64,000 nt of DNA from Solirubrobacter taibaiensis (GTDB lineage Bacteria; Actinomycetota; Thermoleophilia; Solirubrobacterales; Solirubrobacteraceae). The DNA lies in NCBI GenBank assembly GCA_027587225.1, contig JAPDDQ010000037.1, positions 17,834-81,833 of the forward strand, written 5' to 3'. The notes below the pieces were generated by a model. That model made no database searches, was not told where the DNA came from, and was given only the letters and a program-made list of their open reading frames with translations. How positions within the stretch are numbered: position 1 is the first letter of the stretch; each line of letters begins with the position of its first letter. Shown piece by piece: positions 15,628 to 23,839 of this stretch. A program made the translations under genes and the position numbers.

Positions 15628-16656
15628 CTAGTCCCTCCAGTGCAGGATGACCTTGCCCGCCGCGCCGCCCGCCGCCGTGGCGAACGCCTCCTCGTGATCG
15701 CCGGCCGCGAAGTGGTGCGTGATCACGGGCGAGATGTCGAGCCCGCTCTGCACCATCACGGTCATCGCGTACCACGTCTCGTACATCTCGCGCCCGTAGA
15801 TGCCCTTGATCGTGAGCATGTTGAACACGACCTGGTTCCAGTCGATCGCGAACTCCTCGGGCGGGATGCCGAGCAGCGCGATCTTCCCGCCGTGGGACAT
15901 GTTGGCGATCATGCCGCGCAGGGCGCTGGCGTTGCCCGACATCTCCAGGCCGACGTCGAAGCCCTCTTCCATGTGCAGCTCCTTCTGCACGTCGGCGAGG
16001 TCCTCGGAGCTCACGTCCACGGCGCGGGTGACGTTCATCCGCCGCGCCAGCTCGAGCCGGGCCGGGTTGACGTCGGTGATCACGACGTGGCGCGCGCCGG
16101 CGTGGCGGACGACCGCCGCGGCCATGAGCCCGATCGGCCCGGCACCGGTGATCAGCACGTCCTCGCCCAGCACCGGGAACGCCAGCGCGGTGTGGACGGC
16201 GTTGCCGAACGGGTCGAAGATCGAGGCGACGTCGCGGCCGATGTTCTTGCCGTGATGCCAGACGTTGGTCATCGGCAGCGCGATGTACTCCGCGAACGCG
16301 CCCGTCCGCGACACGCCGATGCCTTCGGTGTGGGCGCACAGGTGGCGGCGGCCGGCCATGCAGTTCCGGCAACGGCCGCACACGAGGTGGCCTTCGCCGC
16401 TCACGAGATCACCGGGCGCGAAGCCCGTGACGTTCTCGCCGACGGCCACGACGTCGCCGACGAACTCGTGCCCGATCACGAGCCCGACCGGGATGGTCTT
16501 CTGGGCCCAGGCGTCCCAGTTGGAGATGTGCAGGTCCGTCCCGCAGATCCCGGTGCGATCCACGCGGATCAGCACGTCGTTGATCCCGATCTCGGGCTCG
16601 GGTACGTCCTGGAGCCACAGTCCGGGCTCGGCGTGGGCCTTCACGAGTGCGCGCAT
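15628..16656 (-). CDS. tdh: L-threonine 3-dehydrogenase
   Basis: A 342-residue zinc-dependent medium-chain dehydrogenase. It has the catalytic zinc motif GICGTDLHI, GHEFVGDVVAVGENVTGFAPGD as consecutive family blocks, four structural-zinc cysteines in CGRCRNCMAGRRHLC, and the NAD-binding GAGPIGLMAA. GIGVSRTGAFAEY and WHHGKNIGRDVASIFDPFGNA (adjacent short motifs) are characteristic of threonine dehydrogenase rather than general alcohol dehydrogenases. It oxidises threonine to 2-amino-3-oxobutyrate for Kbl. Start ATG 16656 is preferred by alignment to family N-termini (MRALVKAH); no Shine-Dalgarno is evident, so it may be nearly leaderless. Divergent from the amidase gene, 39 nt apart. Confidence 0.95.
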   Translation of the reverse strand: MRALVKAHAEPGLWLQDVPEPEIGINDVLIRVDRTGICGTDLHISNWDAWAQKTIPVGLVIGHEFVGDVVAVGENVTGFAPGDLVSGEGHLVCGRCRNCMAGRRHLCAHTEGIGVSRTGAFAEYIALPMTNVWHHGKNIGRDVASIFDPFGNAVHTALAFPVLGEDVLITGAGPIGLMAAAVVRHAGARHVVITDVNPARLELARRMNVTRAVDVSSEDLADVQKELHMEEGFDVGLEMSGNASALRGMIANMSHGGKIALLGIPPEEFAIDWNQVVFNMLTIKGIYGREMYETWYAMTVMVQSGLDISPVITHHFAAGDHEEAFATAAGGAAGKVILHWRD

Positions 16657-16695
16657 AAGAGCGGCGAGGAGGCTAGTAGGTAGGGTCCAGTGTGA

Positions 16696-18126
16696 GTGGA
16701 TTCCGCGTTCGCTTCCGCCGTGGAGATCTCTGCGCTCGTCCGCAGCGGCGAGGCGAGCGCGCGTGAGGTGGTCGAGGCCGCGTTGTGGCGGATCGAGGCG
16801 CTGGACCCGGCGCTGAACGCGTTCGTGGCCGTCGACGGTGAGCGGGCGCTGGCCGCCGCCGACCAGGTCAAGCCCGGCGATGCGCAGCCGTTCGCGGGCG
16901 TGCCGATCGCCGTCAAGGGCAACGTGTCCGTCAAAGGCTTCCCGCTCAACTTCGGCTCCAAGTTCCTCGACGGCTTCAGGCCCGACCAGGACGCGTTCCT
17001 CGTCTCCCGGCTGCGGGAGGCGGGCTTCGTGATCGTGGGCACGACGAACCTGCCCGAGTTCGCGATCCTGCCGACGACCGAGCCGCGCTTCGGCGGTCCC
17101 ACTCGCAACCCGTGGGACCTGTCGCGCACGCCCGGCGGTTCCAGCGGCGGGTCGGCGGCGGCCGTGGCGGCGGGAATGGTCCCGCTCGCGCACGCCAACG
17201 ACGGCGGCGGCTCGATCCGCATCCCCGCGGCCTGTTGCGGCCTGGTGGGGCTCAAGCCGAGCCGCGGGCGGATCTCGGTCGGCCCGGCGATGGGCGAGTC
17301 GTTCCTGGCCTGCCACGGCGTGGTCACCCGCACGGTGGCCGACACCGCGCACGCGCTCGACGTGCTCAGCGGCTACGAGGTCGGCGACGCGAGCTGGGCC
17401 CCGAAGCCGCCCGAGCCGTACGCCACCGCGCTGCGACGCGACCCCGGCAAGCTCCGGATCGCCGTCACCGCCGCCAACCCGCTCGGTGTGGAGCCGCCGG
17501 CCGACGCGCTCGAAGGCGTCCGCCGCGGCGCCGAGATCCTGCAAGGTCTCGGTCACGAGGTCGAGGAGGTCACGCCACCGTTCCCGCCCGCCGAGGTGCT
17601 CGAGGCGTTCATCAACGTCTTCGGACCGGCGATCGCCCTCGGGATCGAGATGTGCGTGCGGATCCGCGGTCGTGAGCCCGAGGAGGACGAGATCGAGCCG
17701 CTCTCCCGCGCGCTGCTGGAGCGAGCCCGCCAGACGCCCGCGCTGGCCTATATGGGCACGCTGACGCAGCTGCAGGCGCTCTCGCGGCGGCTCGTCGGCT
17801 TCTTCGCCGACTACGACCTGCTGGTGACGCCCGCCCTAGGTGAGCGGCCACTGCCGATCGGCGAGTGCCACGGCTACGGGGAGCAGCCGCTGCGCGACCT
17901 CAACCGCTCCGGCGTCTTCACGCCGTACACGTCGCTGTTCAACCTCACGGGGCAGCCCGCGATCTCCGTGCCGGTCGGGCTCGGGGCGGACGGGCTCCCG
18001 GTCGGCATCCAGATCGTGGGGCGGCCGCTGGCCGAGGACCGGCTGCTGCAGGTTGCTAGGCAGCTCGAATACGCCAGCCCTTGGGCACACCTGCGCCCAG
18101 AACCGCCGCCATCCGGCGGGGCGTGA
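16696..18126 (+). CDS. Amidase-signature family amidase
   Basis: A 476-residue cytoplasmic amidase. The catalytic triad of the amidase-signature family is present: Lys in PIAVKGNVSV, the cis-Ser in the Gly/Ser-rich TPGGSSGGSAAAVAAGMVPL, and the nucleophile Ser in NDGGGSIRIPAACCGLVGLK. It hydrolyses an amide to acid and ammonia; substrates in this family range from glutaminyl-tRNA (GatA) to simple amides, and without gatB/gatC beside it a stand-alone amidase is more likely. Starts at GTG 16696. The 3' end overlaps the convergent SDR gene by 71 nt. Confidence 0.88.
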   Translation: MDSAFASAVEISALVRSGEASAREVVEAALWRIEALDPALNAFVAVDGERALAAADQVKPGDAQPFAGVPIAVKGNVSVKGFPLNFGSKFLDGFRPDQDAFLVSRLREAGFVIVGTTNLPEFAILPTTEPRFGGPTRNPWDLSRTPGGSSGGSAAAVAAGMVPLAHANDGGGSIRIPAACCGLVGLKPSRGRISVGPAMGESFLACHGVVTRTVADTAHALDVLSGYEVGDASWAPKPPEPYATALRRDPGKLRIAVTAANPLGVEPPADALEGVRRGAEILQGLGHEVEEVTPPFPPAEVLEAFINVFGPAIALGIEMCVRIRGREPEEDEIEPLSRALLERARQTPALAYMGTLTQLQALSRRLVGFFADYDLLVTPALGERPLPIGECHGYGEQPLRDLNRSGVFTPYTSLFNLTGQPAISVPVGLGADGLPVGIQIVGRPLAEDRLLQVARQLEYASPWAHLRPEPPPSGGA

Positions 18127-18961
18127 CACCGAGCGCCTCGGCGTCGGTGGTCCCGCGCGCGGACAGCATCTCCACCGCCAGCAGCTGCGCCTCGTCCCAG
18201 GTGATGAGCGAGGTAGGGCCGGCGAGCGTCTCCTCGGCGCGCAGCGCAGCGCGCAGACCGGCCAGCGGGAGCGGGAGCGCACGGCGGCGCCGGCCCGAGG
18301 AGGCGAGCACGAGCCGCACGACCTCGCGCTGCGTGAGCGTCTCCGGCCCGGCCAGCTCGAAGCGGCGATGGCCGTCGGGCGCCTCGATCGCCGCCAGCAC
18401 CGCGTCGGCCATGTCCTCGGCCCAGATCGGCTGCGTGCGGGCGATCCCGCGGCCCACCAACGGGACCAGCGGCAGGTAGCCGAGCCGCTCCACCCACAGC
18501 AGGTGCCGGTCGCCGGGCGCGTACATGAGCGAGTGCGCAAGCGTGGTCGTCGGAATGTCGGCGGCGCCGATGGCGGTATCCGCGAGCGCCTTCGCCCGGT
18601 GCATGCGCATCGGGTGGTGCGGCGTGGCGCCGAGCGGCGTGATCCACACGAAGTGCTTGGCGCCGACCCGCTCCGCGGCCCGCAACAGTCGGAACGCGGC
18701 GAGGCCGTTGAGCTCCTCGACCGTCGCCCGCGGCTGGTCGCGCGCCCCGCCCGCGAGGTGCACGACGGTGTCCACGCCACGCAGCGCATGTCGCCAGGAA
18801 GACGGATCAGCCAGATCCCCGATCGACAATTGCACCCTTACGCGCTCAGGGCCCAATCCGCGCGGGTCTCGCACCAGACACCGCACTGGCACGCGGTTTG
18901 CGACCAGTCGGCGGACCACGGCGTGGCCCAGCAATCCAGTGGCTCCGGTAAGCAGAAGCAC
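18056..18961 (-). CDS. NAD(P)-binding SDR-type protein (NmrA/atypical SDR)
   Basis: A 301-residue Rossmann protein with MLLLTGATGLLGHAVVRRLV, the TGxxGxxG motif of extended/atypical SDRs, followed by VHLAGGARDQ and later WITPLGATPHHPM. The usual YxxxK active site is not obvious, as in NmrA- or complex-I-assembly-type members that bind NAD(P) without classic catalysis. The start is GTG 18961. It is convergent with the amidase (71-nt antisense overlap) and divergent from the ferredoxin gene 33 nt away. Specific role unknown. Confidence 0.8.
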   Translation of the reverse strand: MLLLTGATGLLGHAVVRRLVANRVPVRCLVRDPRGLGPERVRVQLSIGDLADPSSWRHALRGVDTVVHLAGGARDQPRATVEELNGLAAFRLLRAAERVGAKHFVWITPLGATPHHPMRMHRAKALADTAIGAADIPTTTLAHSLMYAPGDRHLLWVERLGYLPLVPLVGRGIARTQPIWAEDMADAVLAAIEAPDGHRRFELAGPETLTQREVVRLVLASSGRRRRALPLPLAGLRAALRAEETLAGPTSLITWDEAQLLAVEMLSARGTTDAEALGVTPRRMAAVLGAGVPKGWRIRAA

Positions 18962-18994
18962 AGTCGATCACCAGCCTATGCGACCATTGGGGCC

Positions 18995-19258
18995 ATGGCC
19001 TACGTGATCGCCGAGCCCTGTGTGGGAACCAAGGACAATTCCTGCGTCGAGGTCTGCCCCGTCGACTGCATCCACCCGACGCCCGACGAGCCGGACTACG
19101 ACAAGGTCGAACAGCTCTATATCGACCCGGACGAGTGCATCGACTGCGACGCCTGCGTCGAAGCGTGCCCCGTCGATGCGTGCTTCGCTGAAGACCAGCT
19201 GCCCGACGAGTGGTCCGCGTTCGCCGAGCGCAACGCGGCCTACTTCGCTGGGAAGTAG
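18995..19258 (+). CDS. fdxA: 7Fe-type (3Fe-4S/4Fe-4S) ferredoxin
   Basis: An 87-residue ferredoxin from ATG 18995. Nine cysteines are placed as C9, C17, C21, C25 (CVGTKDNSCVEVCPVDC) and C48, C51, C54, C58, C63 (CIDCDACVEACPVDAC), a pattern of FdxA-type ferredoxins with one 3Fe-4S and one 4Fe-4S cluster. It carries low-potential electrons in the cytoplasm, for example to cytochromes P450 or oxidoreductases. The longer open frame extending upstream to 17840 is a shadow. A hairpin terminator shared with the convergent mrp gene overlaps its stop codon. Confidence 0.92.
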   Translation: MAYVIAEPCVGTKDNSCVEVCPVDCIHPTPDEPDYDKVEQLYIDPDECIDCDACVEACPVDACFAEDQLPDEWSAFAERNAAYFAGK

Positions 19259-19280
19259 ACCGCGCAGCAGCGTGCGGTCT
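19257..19280. terminator. Bidirectional terminator between fdxA and mrp
   Basis: AGACCGC, a 10-nt loop, GCGGTCT: a perfect 7-bp stem placed between the convergent ferredoxin and Mrp stop codons and touching both (TAG at 19256-19258, and the minus-strand TAA at 19282-19280). Confidence 0.65.
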
Positions 19281-20428
19281 TAGCCGGCCATCGGCAACGA
19301 CATGCCGACCGGTGACGGCGGGCCCGTCTGAACGACTTCCAGCACCGGAAGCGAGACGGGCTTCGCCGGGGCCATCGCCATCAGCCCGCGGGCGGTGTGG
19401 CGGATGGCCTGGGCGGCCGGATCGTCGGGATCGACCGCGACGAGCGGGATGCCGGCGTCCGCGTGGGCGCGCAGCGGCATCGTCAGCGGGATCTGGCCCA
19501 GCAGCGGGACGTCGAGCTCGTCGGCCAGGCGCTGGCCGCCGCCCTCGCCGAAGATCGGGAAGCGCTCGCCGCTCGGCGTGGTGAAGCCGGACATGTTCTC
19601 CACGACCGCCGAGATCTCCAGGTTGACCTTGTCGGCCATCTGGGCGGAGCGGCGCGCGACCTTCTGCGCGGCGTCCTGCGGCGTCGTGACGATCATGAAC
19701 GTGGCCTGCGGGAGCAGCTGGGAGAGCGTCATCGAGACGTCACCCGTGCCCGGCGGCAGGTCGATCAGCAGGTAGTCGAGCTCGCCCCAGGCGACGTCGT
19801 CGAGGAACTGGGTGAGCGCCTTGTGCAGCATCGGGCCGCGCCAGACGACCGCCTCGTCCTCCTTGAGGAAGAAGCCGATCGAGATGACCTTGATGCCGTG
19901 CGACTCGAGCGGGAGGATCTTGCGCTCGGCCGAGACCGACGGGCGCTGGCCGCCGAGGCCGAGCATGCGCGGGATCGAGTAGCCCCAGACGTCCGCGTCC
20001 AGGACGCCGACCTTCTTGCCCTCGGCCTGCAGCGCCGCGGCGAGGTTGACCGTCAGCGTGGACTTGCCGACGCCGCCCTTGCCGGAGCCGATGCAGAGCA
20101 CGTTCGCGACCTGCGCGAGCGCGCCCGCGGGCAGACCGGAGGCGCGGCCCAGCTTCTGCTGGAGACCCTGCTTCTCGGTGTCGGACAGGACGTCGAAGCC
20201 GACGCTGACCGCCGTGACGCCCTCGAGCGCTTTGACGGCGTTCGCGACGCCGGACTGGAAATGGCCTTTGATCGGGCAGCCGGGGGTCGTCAGTGAGACC
20301 GTGACGTTGACCGCACCGGTTTCGGCGATGTCAATCGAGCGGACCATCCCGAGCGTGACGATGTCTTTGTGCAACTCGGGATCGATGACGACCTTGAGCG
20401 CCTCGAGGATCTGGTCTCTCGTGGGCAT
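19280..20428 (-). CDS. mrp: Mrp/NBP35-family iron-sulfur carrier ATPase
   Basis: A 382-residue protein from ATG 20428: an N-terminal MIP18-like domain (residues 1-85, IDPELHKDIVTLGMVRSI, TTPGCPIKGHF) and a deviant P-loop ATPase domain with GKGGVGKST at about 116-124 and YLLIDLPPGTGDVSMTLSQL. Mrp/ApbC proteins bind and transfer Fe-S clusters and are built as dimers. The CxxC that bridges a cluster in many relatives, following V-E-N-M-S, is absent here (ENMSGFTTPSGERF), which may be the actinobacterial norm or mean the cluster is held differently. It lies next to a ferredoxin gene. Confidence 0.9.
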   Translation of the reverse strand: MPTRDQILEALKVVIDPELHKDIVTLGMVRSIDIAETGAVNVTVSLTTPGCPIKGHFQSGVANAVKALEGVTAVSVGFDVLSDTEKQGLQQKLGRASGLPAGALAQVANVLCIGSGKGGVGKSTLTVNLAAALQAEGKKVGVLDADVWGYSIPRMLGLGGQRPSVSAERKILPLESHGIKVISIGFFLKEDEAVVWRGPMLHKALTQFLDDVAWGELDYLLIDLPPGTGDVSMTLSQLLPQATFMIVTTPQDAAQKVARRSAQMADKVNLEISAVVENMSGFTTPSGERFPIFGEGGGQRLADELDVPLLGQIPLTMPLRAHADAGIPLVAVDPDDPAAQAIRHTARGLMAMAPAKPVSLPVLEVVQTGPPSPVGMSLPMAG

Positions 20429-20450
20429 GGGTCCTAGTTTGGCAGGCGGG

Positions 20451-21011
20451 TCAGGCGGCGGCGAGCGGCCTTCGGCCATCCAGCCGCGCGAGCATCTGCG
20501 CACGCCGGGCACGGGCGCCCTCCGGCGAGAGGCCCAGCGTCGCCGCGACCTCGTCCTCGGCGACGCCGTGGGCGAGCATGCCGAGGATCGCGAGCTCCGG
20601 CGGCTCCAGCCTTTCGCCGAGCGCCCGCAGTGCCCGTGGATCGAGGGCCGGGCGCAGCTCACCGCGCAAGACGGCGGTGAGCGCGCGCGGCGACGCCGAC
20701 TTCGCGAGCACGGCGTAGGCGCCGGCGATCGCGGCCCGGACCCCCAGACCGGAATCGGCGAACGCGCTGTAGATCACGGCGCGCGGCGGCTCCGGCAGCG
20801 CGCGGGTGCGCAGGCACAGCGACAGGCCGTCGTCGTCGGGCAGATGCAGGTCCAGCAGCGCGACCGCCGGACGCAGGTCGGCGATGGCCTGGAAGCCCTC
20901 CTGCGCCGTGGCCGCGGTCGCGACGATGCGCAGGCCCTCCGCCTCGTCGAGCAACCCGCGGAGGCCGGAGCGGACCGCGGGATGGTCGTCGACGATGACG
21001 AGATCCAGCAT
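20451..21011 (-). CDS. NarL/LuxR-type response regulator (degenerate output domain)
   Basis: A 186-residue regulator. The receiver domain has the acidic pocket VDDHP, phospho-acceptor D54 in ALLDLHLPDDDG and K104 in VLAKSAS, so it should be phosphorylated. The C-terminal helix-turn-helix (LEPPELAILGMLAHGVAEDE and LGLSPEGARARRAQ) follows the LuxR spacing but lacks the usual L-T-x-R-E start and V-x-x-H pattern, so DNA recognition has diverged. It is the third gene of a kinase/regulator/regulator set on this strand, 59 nt after the first response regulator, and lies 22 nt before mrp. Confidence 0.82.
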   Translation of the reverse strand: MLDLVIVDDHPAVRSGLRGLLDEAEGLRIVATAATAQEGFQAIADLRPAVALLDLHLPDDDGLSLCLRTRALPEPPRAVIYSAFADSGLGVRAAIAGAYAVLAKSASPRALTAVLRGELRPALDPRALRALGERLEPPELAILGMLAHGVAEDEVAATLGLSPEGARARRAQMLARLDGRRPLAAA

Positions 21012-21070
21012 CGGCCAAGGATGCTGGACGCGGGCGGCCCGGTCTATCCGGGGCGCCCCGTATTCGGGGC

Positions 21071-21724
21071 CTAGGGCTCCACCAATCCGCGCCGGATGGC
21101 GTAGCGCACGAGCTCCACGCGGTCACGCATGCCGAGCTTGGACAGGATGTTGGTGCGGTGGCGCTCGACCGTCTTCTCGCTCAGCACGAGGTCGGCGGCG
21201 ATCTCGCGCGTCGTCCGCGCTTCGGCGATGAGCTTGACGATCTCCACCTCGCGCGGGGTGAGCGGGTCGTCGGGCGGTGTCTCGCCGCGCCGGGCGCGTT
21301 CCACGAAGTCGCGCATCAACGCGCGGACCGCGCCCGGGTACAGGAACGGCTCGCCGCGCATCGTGGCCCGGCAGGCCTCGACGAGGTCGCGGTCGGCGAC
21401 GCTCTTGAGCACGTAGCCGGACGCGCCCGCCCGCAGCGCCTCGAACAGGTACTGCTCGTTGTCGTGCATGGAGAGGATCAGCACACGCAGGCCGGCGCGG
21501 CGGTTCGTCAGCTCACGGGCAGCCTGCAGGCCGGTCATGCGGGGCATCGAGATGTCGAGCACGGCCAGGTCGACGTCATCCTGGAGGCCGCGCTCGACGG
21601 CCTCCGCGCCGTCGCCGACCTCCGCGACCACGCGGAGATCGTGCTCGCCTTCGAGGACGAGGCGAAGCCCGCGGCGGACGACCGCGTGGTCGTCGGCGAG
21701 CATGATCCGGGTGGGTGCGTTCAT
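21071..21724 (-). CDS. NarL/LuxR-family response regulator
   Basis: A 217-residue two-component regulator. Receiver: DDH at 11-13, phospho-acceptor D57 in AVLDISMPRMTG, K107 in YVLKSVADRD. Output: a standard LuxR helix-turn-helix, LTPREVEIVKLIAEARTTRE followed by IAADLVLSEKTVERHRTNIL and SKLGMRDRVELV. Its ATG overlaps the histidine kinase stop (ATGA), so the two are partners, and phosphotransfer from the kinase at 21721-22737 is expected. Targets are unknown. Confidence 0.93.
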   Translation of the reverse strand: MNAPTRIMLADDHAVVRRGLRLVLEGEHDLRVVAEVGDGAEAVERGLQDDVDLAVLDISMPRMTGLQAARELTNRRAGLRVLILSMHDNEQYLFEALRAGASGYVLKSVADRDLVEACRATMRGEPFLYPGAVRALMRDFVERARRGETPPDDPLTPREVEIVKLIAEARTTREIAADLVLSEKTVERHRTNILSKLGMRDRVELVRYAIRRGLVEP

Positions 21725-22737
21725 GTCTGGGGGAGCTCAAGGGTGACGCGTGCGCCGCCCAGCGGACTCGAGTTGAGCCTGAGCGTGCCGCCGACGAGCA
21801 CCGCGCGCTCGCGCATCCCGAGCACGCCGCTGCCCTCGCGAGCGCCGTGCGGGAGCCCGGTGCCGTCGTCGTCGACCTCCAGCCGCGGACGGCCGCTGTG
21901 CAGCGCGAGCCGGACCTCGGCGCGCCTGGCCCCCGAGTGGCGGGCGACGTTCGTCAGCGCCTCCTGGGCCACGCGATAGAGCACGAGCTCCTCGTCGGCG
22001 TTGAAGCTCAGGCCCGGTTGCACGGACACGTCGACCGTGAGCTCGGTGTGCTCGGCCACGCGATCGCCCAGGACGAGCAGCGCGCTCGCCAGGCCGAGGT
22101 CGTCGAGCGCCTCGGGGCGCAGCCGGCGCGCGATCCGCCGCACTTCCTCGAGGCTCTCGCGAGCGGTCTCCTGCGCCTCGATCACGCCGGGCTTGGCCAC
22201 AGCGTCGACATCGCGCGCGACACGCCCGAGCTGCAGGACCACGCCCGTGAGGCTCTGCCCCACGCCGTCGTGCAGCTCCTGCGCCACACGCAGCCGCTCG
22301 CCCTCCTGCGCGGCGAGCGCGCGGCCGACGCTCGCGCGCCGCTCCGCCTCCAGGCGCTCGAGCATGTCGTTGAACGCGTCGGCGAGCTCGGTGGCCTCGG
22401 AGTCCCCGCCGGTGACCTGCAGCCGCAGGCCGGGCTCAAGCGGGTCGATCCGGCGCGCGAAGCTGGTCAGCGCCCGCAGCGGTCCCAGCGCGTGGCGCAG
22501 GAGCAGCAGGTTGATCGCGAGCATCGTCACGAGGCTGCCGCCGAAGATCGCGAGCTCACGCAACGCGACATCGGTCCCGCTCGGGGCGAAGACGATCGCG
22601 GTGATCACGCACGCGGCGGCGAGCACCGCCGCATTGCCGATCGCGACGCGCCAGAACAGCGCAGGACCGCGCGAGGAGGGGGACACGGCTTCCAGTCTGA
22701 CGGCTACCGGAGGGACGGAGTCGGGCGCCACCGGCAC
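21721..22737 (-). CDS. Membrane sensor histidine kinase (HisKA_3 type)
   Basis: A 338-residue kinase with two close membrane helices (about residues 29-51 and 61-84) and almost no extracellular loop, then a HAMP-like linker to about 135. It has the HisKA_3 dimerisation helix with H156 in RVAQELHDGVGQSLTGVVLQ and a C-terminal HATPase domain (YRVAQEALTNVARHSGA, VDDDGTGLP, GSGVLGMRERA). With only about nine residues between helices, the signal is probably sensed within the membrane or from the cytoplasm. It is followed directly by two response regulators. Confidence 0.92.
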   Translation of the reverse strand: MPVAPDSVPPVAVRLEAVSPSSRGPALFWRVAIGNAAVLAAACVITAIVFAPSGTDVALRELAIFGGSLVTMLAINLLLLRHALGPLRALTSFARRIDPLEPGLRLQVTGGDSEATELADAFNDMLERLEAERRASVGRALAAQEGERLRVAQELHDGVGQSLTGVVLQLGRVARDVDAVAKPGVIEAQETARESLEEVRRIARRLRPEALDDLGLASALLVLGDRVAEHTELTVDVSVQPGLSFNADEELVLYRVAQEALTNVARHSGARRAEVRLALHSGRPRLEVDDDGTGLPHGAREGSGVLGMRERAVLVGGTLRLNSSPLGGARVTLELPQT

Positions 22738-22841
22738 GCTAACCGAAGCGTGCTCGAGGGGGTCTGGCCGCGGGCACGCCGCCAGTGAAACGGCTAGCGA
22801 TGCCGGTGGGCCCTACGTCCATGTCGCACTCCGCATACTCA

Positions 22842-22895
22842 CACCCCCGACTCACGTTCGCCATGGGGGGTACCCCTCAAATGGCGTCGGGGGTG
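22842..22895. other. Large GC-rich hairpin upstream of the histidine kinase
   Basis: CACCCCCGAC pairs with GTCGGGGGTG and, inside it, CGCCAT pairs with ATGGCG around a central GGGGTACCCC palindrome. It lies 16 nt downstream of the minus-strand SDR stop at 22912 and about 105 nt upstream of the kinase start, so it may end SDR transcription or be a cruciform-type regulatory site. No T-tract is present. Confidence 0.5.
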
Positions 22896-22911
22896 GCCCG
22901 CTAAAGCGTTT

Positions 22912-23811
22912 CTAAGTGGAGGGCCAGTGCACCCCGGTGAGCTGCTCGGAAACCGTCCACAGCCGCTCGGCGTCCGCCTCGCTCACGAATGGCTTGTAGG
23001 GCTTCTGCTCGGCGGGCGCGCCCGCGAGGTTCCCGGGCCCCTTGGGGCCGTAGAACCGGCCGCCCGGCGCCTGCGCGGCGTACAGCGCTGTGAGTGCGGC
23101 CTTGTCGGGGGTCTGCGAGAACGGCAGGGGGCTCGCCGCGATCCAGCGGATCACCCGGAGCGCGCGCGTGTCCCGCGAGCGCCCCATCCCGGGCTGGGCC
23201 GCGAGCAGGTTGGTGGGTGTGACCCCCGGGTGGGACACATTGCTGGTCAGGCCCCAGCCACGTGCGCGACCGAGGCGCTCCAGGTGCAGGCCGAACAGCC
23301 CGTTGGCGATCTTTGAGCTGCTGTAGGCCTTGTCCGCGTCGTAGGAGCGCTCCCACTGCAGGTCGTCCCAGTGCACTGCGCCGCTGCGCGCGGCGACGCT
23401 GGACTGGGTGACCACGTGCGCGCCGCGCAGGAGCGGCAGCAGACGCCCGGTGAGGGCGAAGTGCCCGAGGTGGTTAGTGCCGAACTGCAGCTCGAAGCCG
23501 TCCTCGGTCACGCGGCGATCTGGCGGGGTCATCACGCCCGCGTTGTTGATCAGCACGTCGAGCGGGCGCCCCTCCGCCAGCAACGTCGCGGCGAGTCGCT
23601 CCACTGAGGCCAGCGAGGCGAGATCGAGCTCGAGGACCCGCACGTTGCCGCCGATGCGGCCGGCCGCCGCGGTGCCCTTCGCCTGGTTGCGGACGGGCAT
23701 CAGCACCTCGGCGCCGGCCTGGGTCAGGTGCCGGGCGAGCTCGAGACCGATGCCGTCGCTGGCGCCGGTGACGAGGGCGAGCTTGCCGGTCAGGTTGTCG
23801 GTGCGAGGCAT
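22912..23811 (-). CDS. Short-chain dehydrogenase/reductase
   Basis: A 299-residue SDR with the cofactor motif TGASDGIGLELARHL, NNAG in DVLINNAGVMTPP, the catalytic Ser in VVTQSSVAAR and the active-site YxxxK at AYSSSKIANG. The pattern resembles retinol-dehydrogenase-like/WW-oxidoreductase-like SDRs that use NADP. It lies directly downstream of an MmyB-type regulator gene (28 nt gap, same strand), a common pairing in actinobacteria in which the regulator controls the oxidoreductase. The physiological substrate is unknown. Confidence 0.9.
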   Translation of the reverse strand: MPRTDNLTGKLALVTGASDGIGLELARHLTQAGAEVLMPVRNQAKGTAAAGRIGGNVRVLELDLASLASVERLAATLLAEGRPLDVLINNAGVMTPPDRRVTEDGFELQFGTNHLGHFALTGRLLPLLRGAHVVTQSSVAARSGAVHWDDLQWERSYDADKAYSSSKIANGLFGLHLERLGRARGWGLTSNVSHPGVTPTNLLAAQPGMGRSRDTRALRVIRWIAASPLPFSQTPDKAALTALYAAQAPGGRFYGPKGPGNLAGAPAEQKPYKPFVSEADAERLWTVSEQLTGVHWPST

Positions 23812-23839
23812 ACGACGAGCATGCCCGCGCGCCGACGGT

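Noticed and set aside
14447..16381. Possible fusion of kbl with another protein (644-codon frame)
   Set aside because: The extra 5' part is the tdh gene read in another phase; both genes are intact with their own starts and normal lengths.
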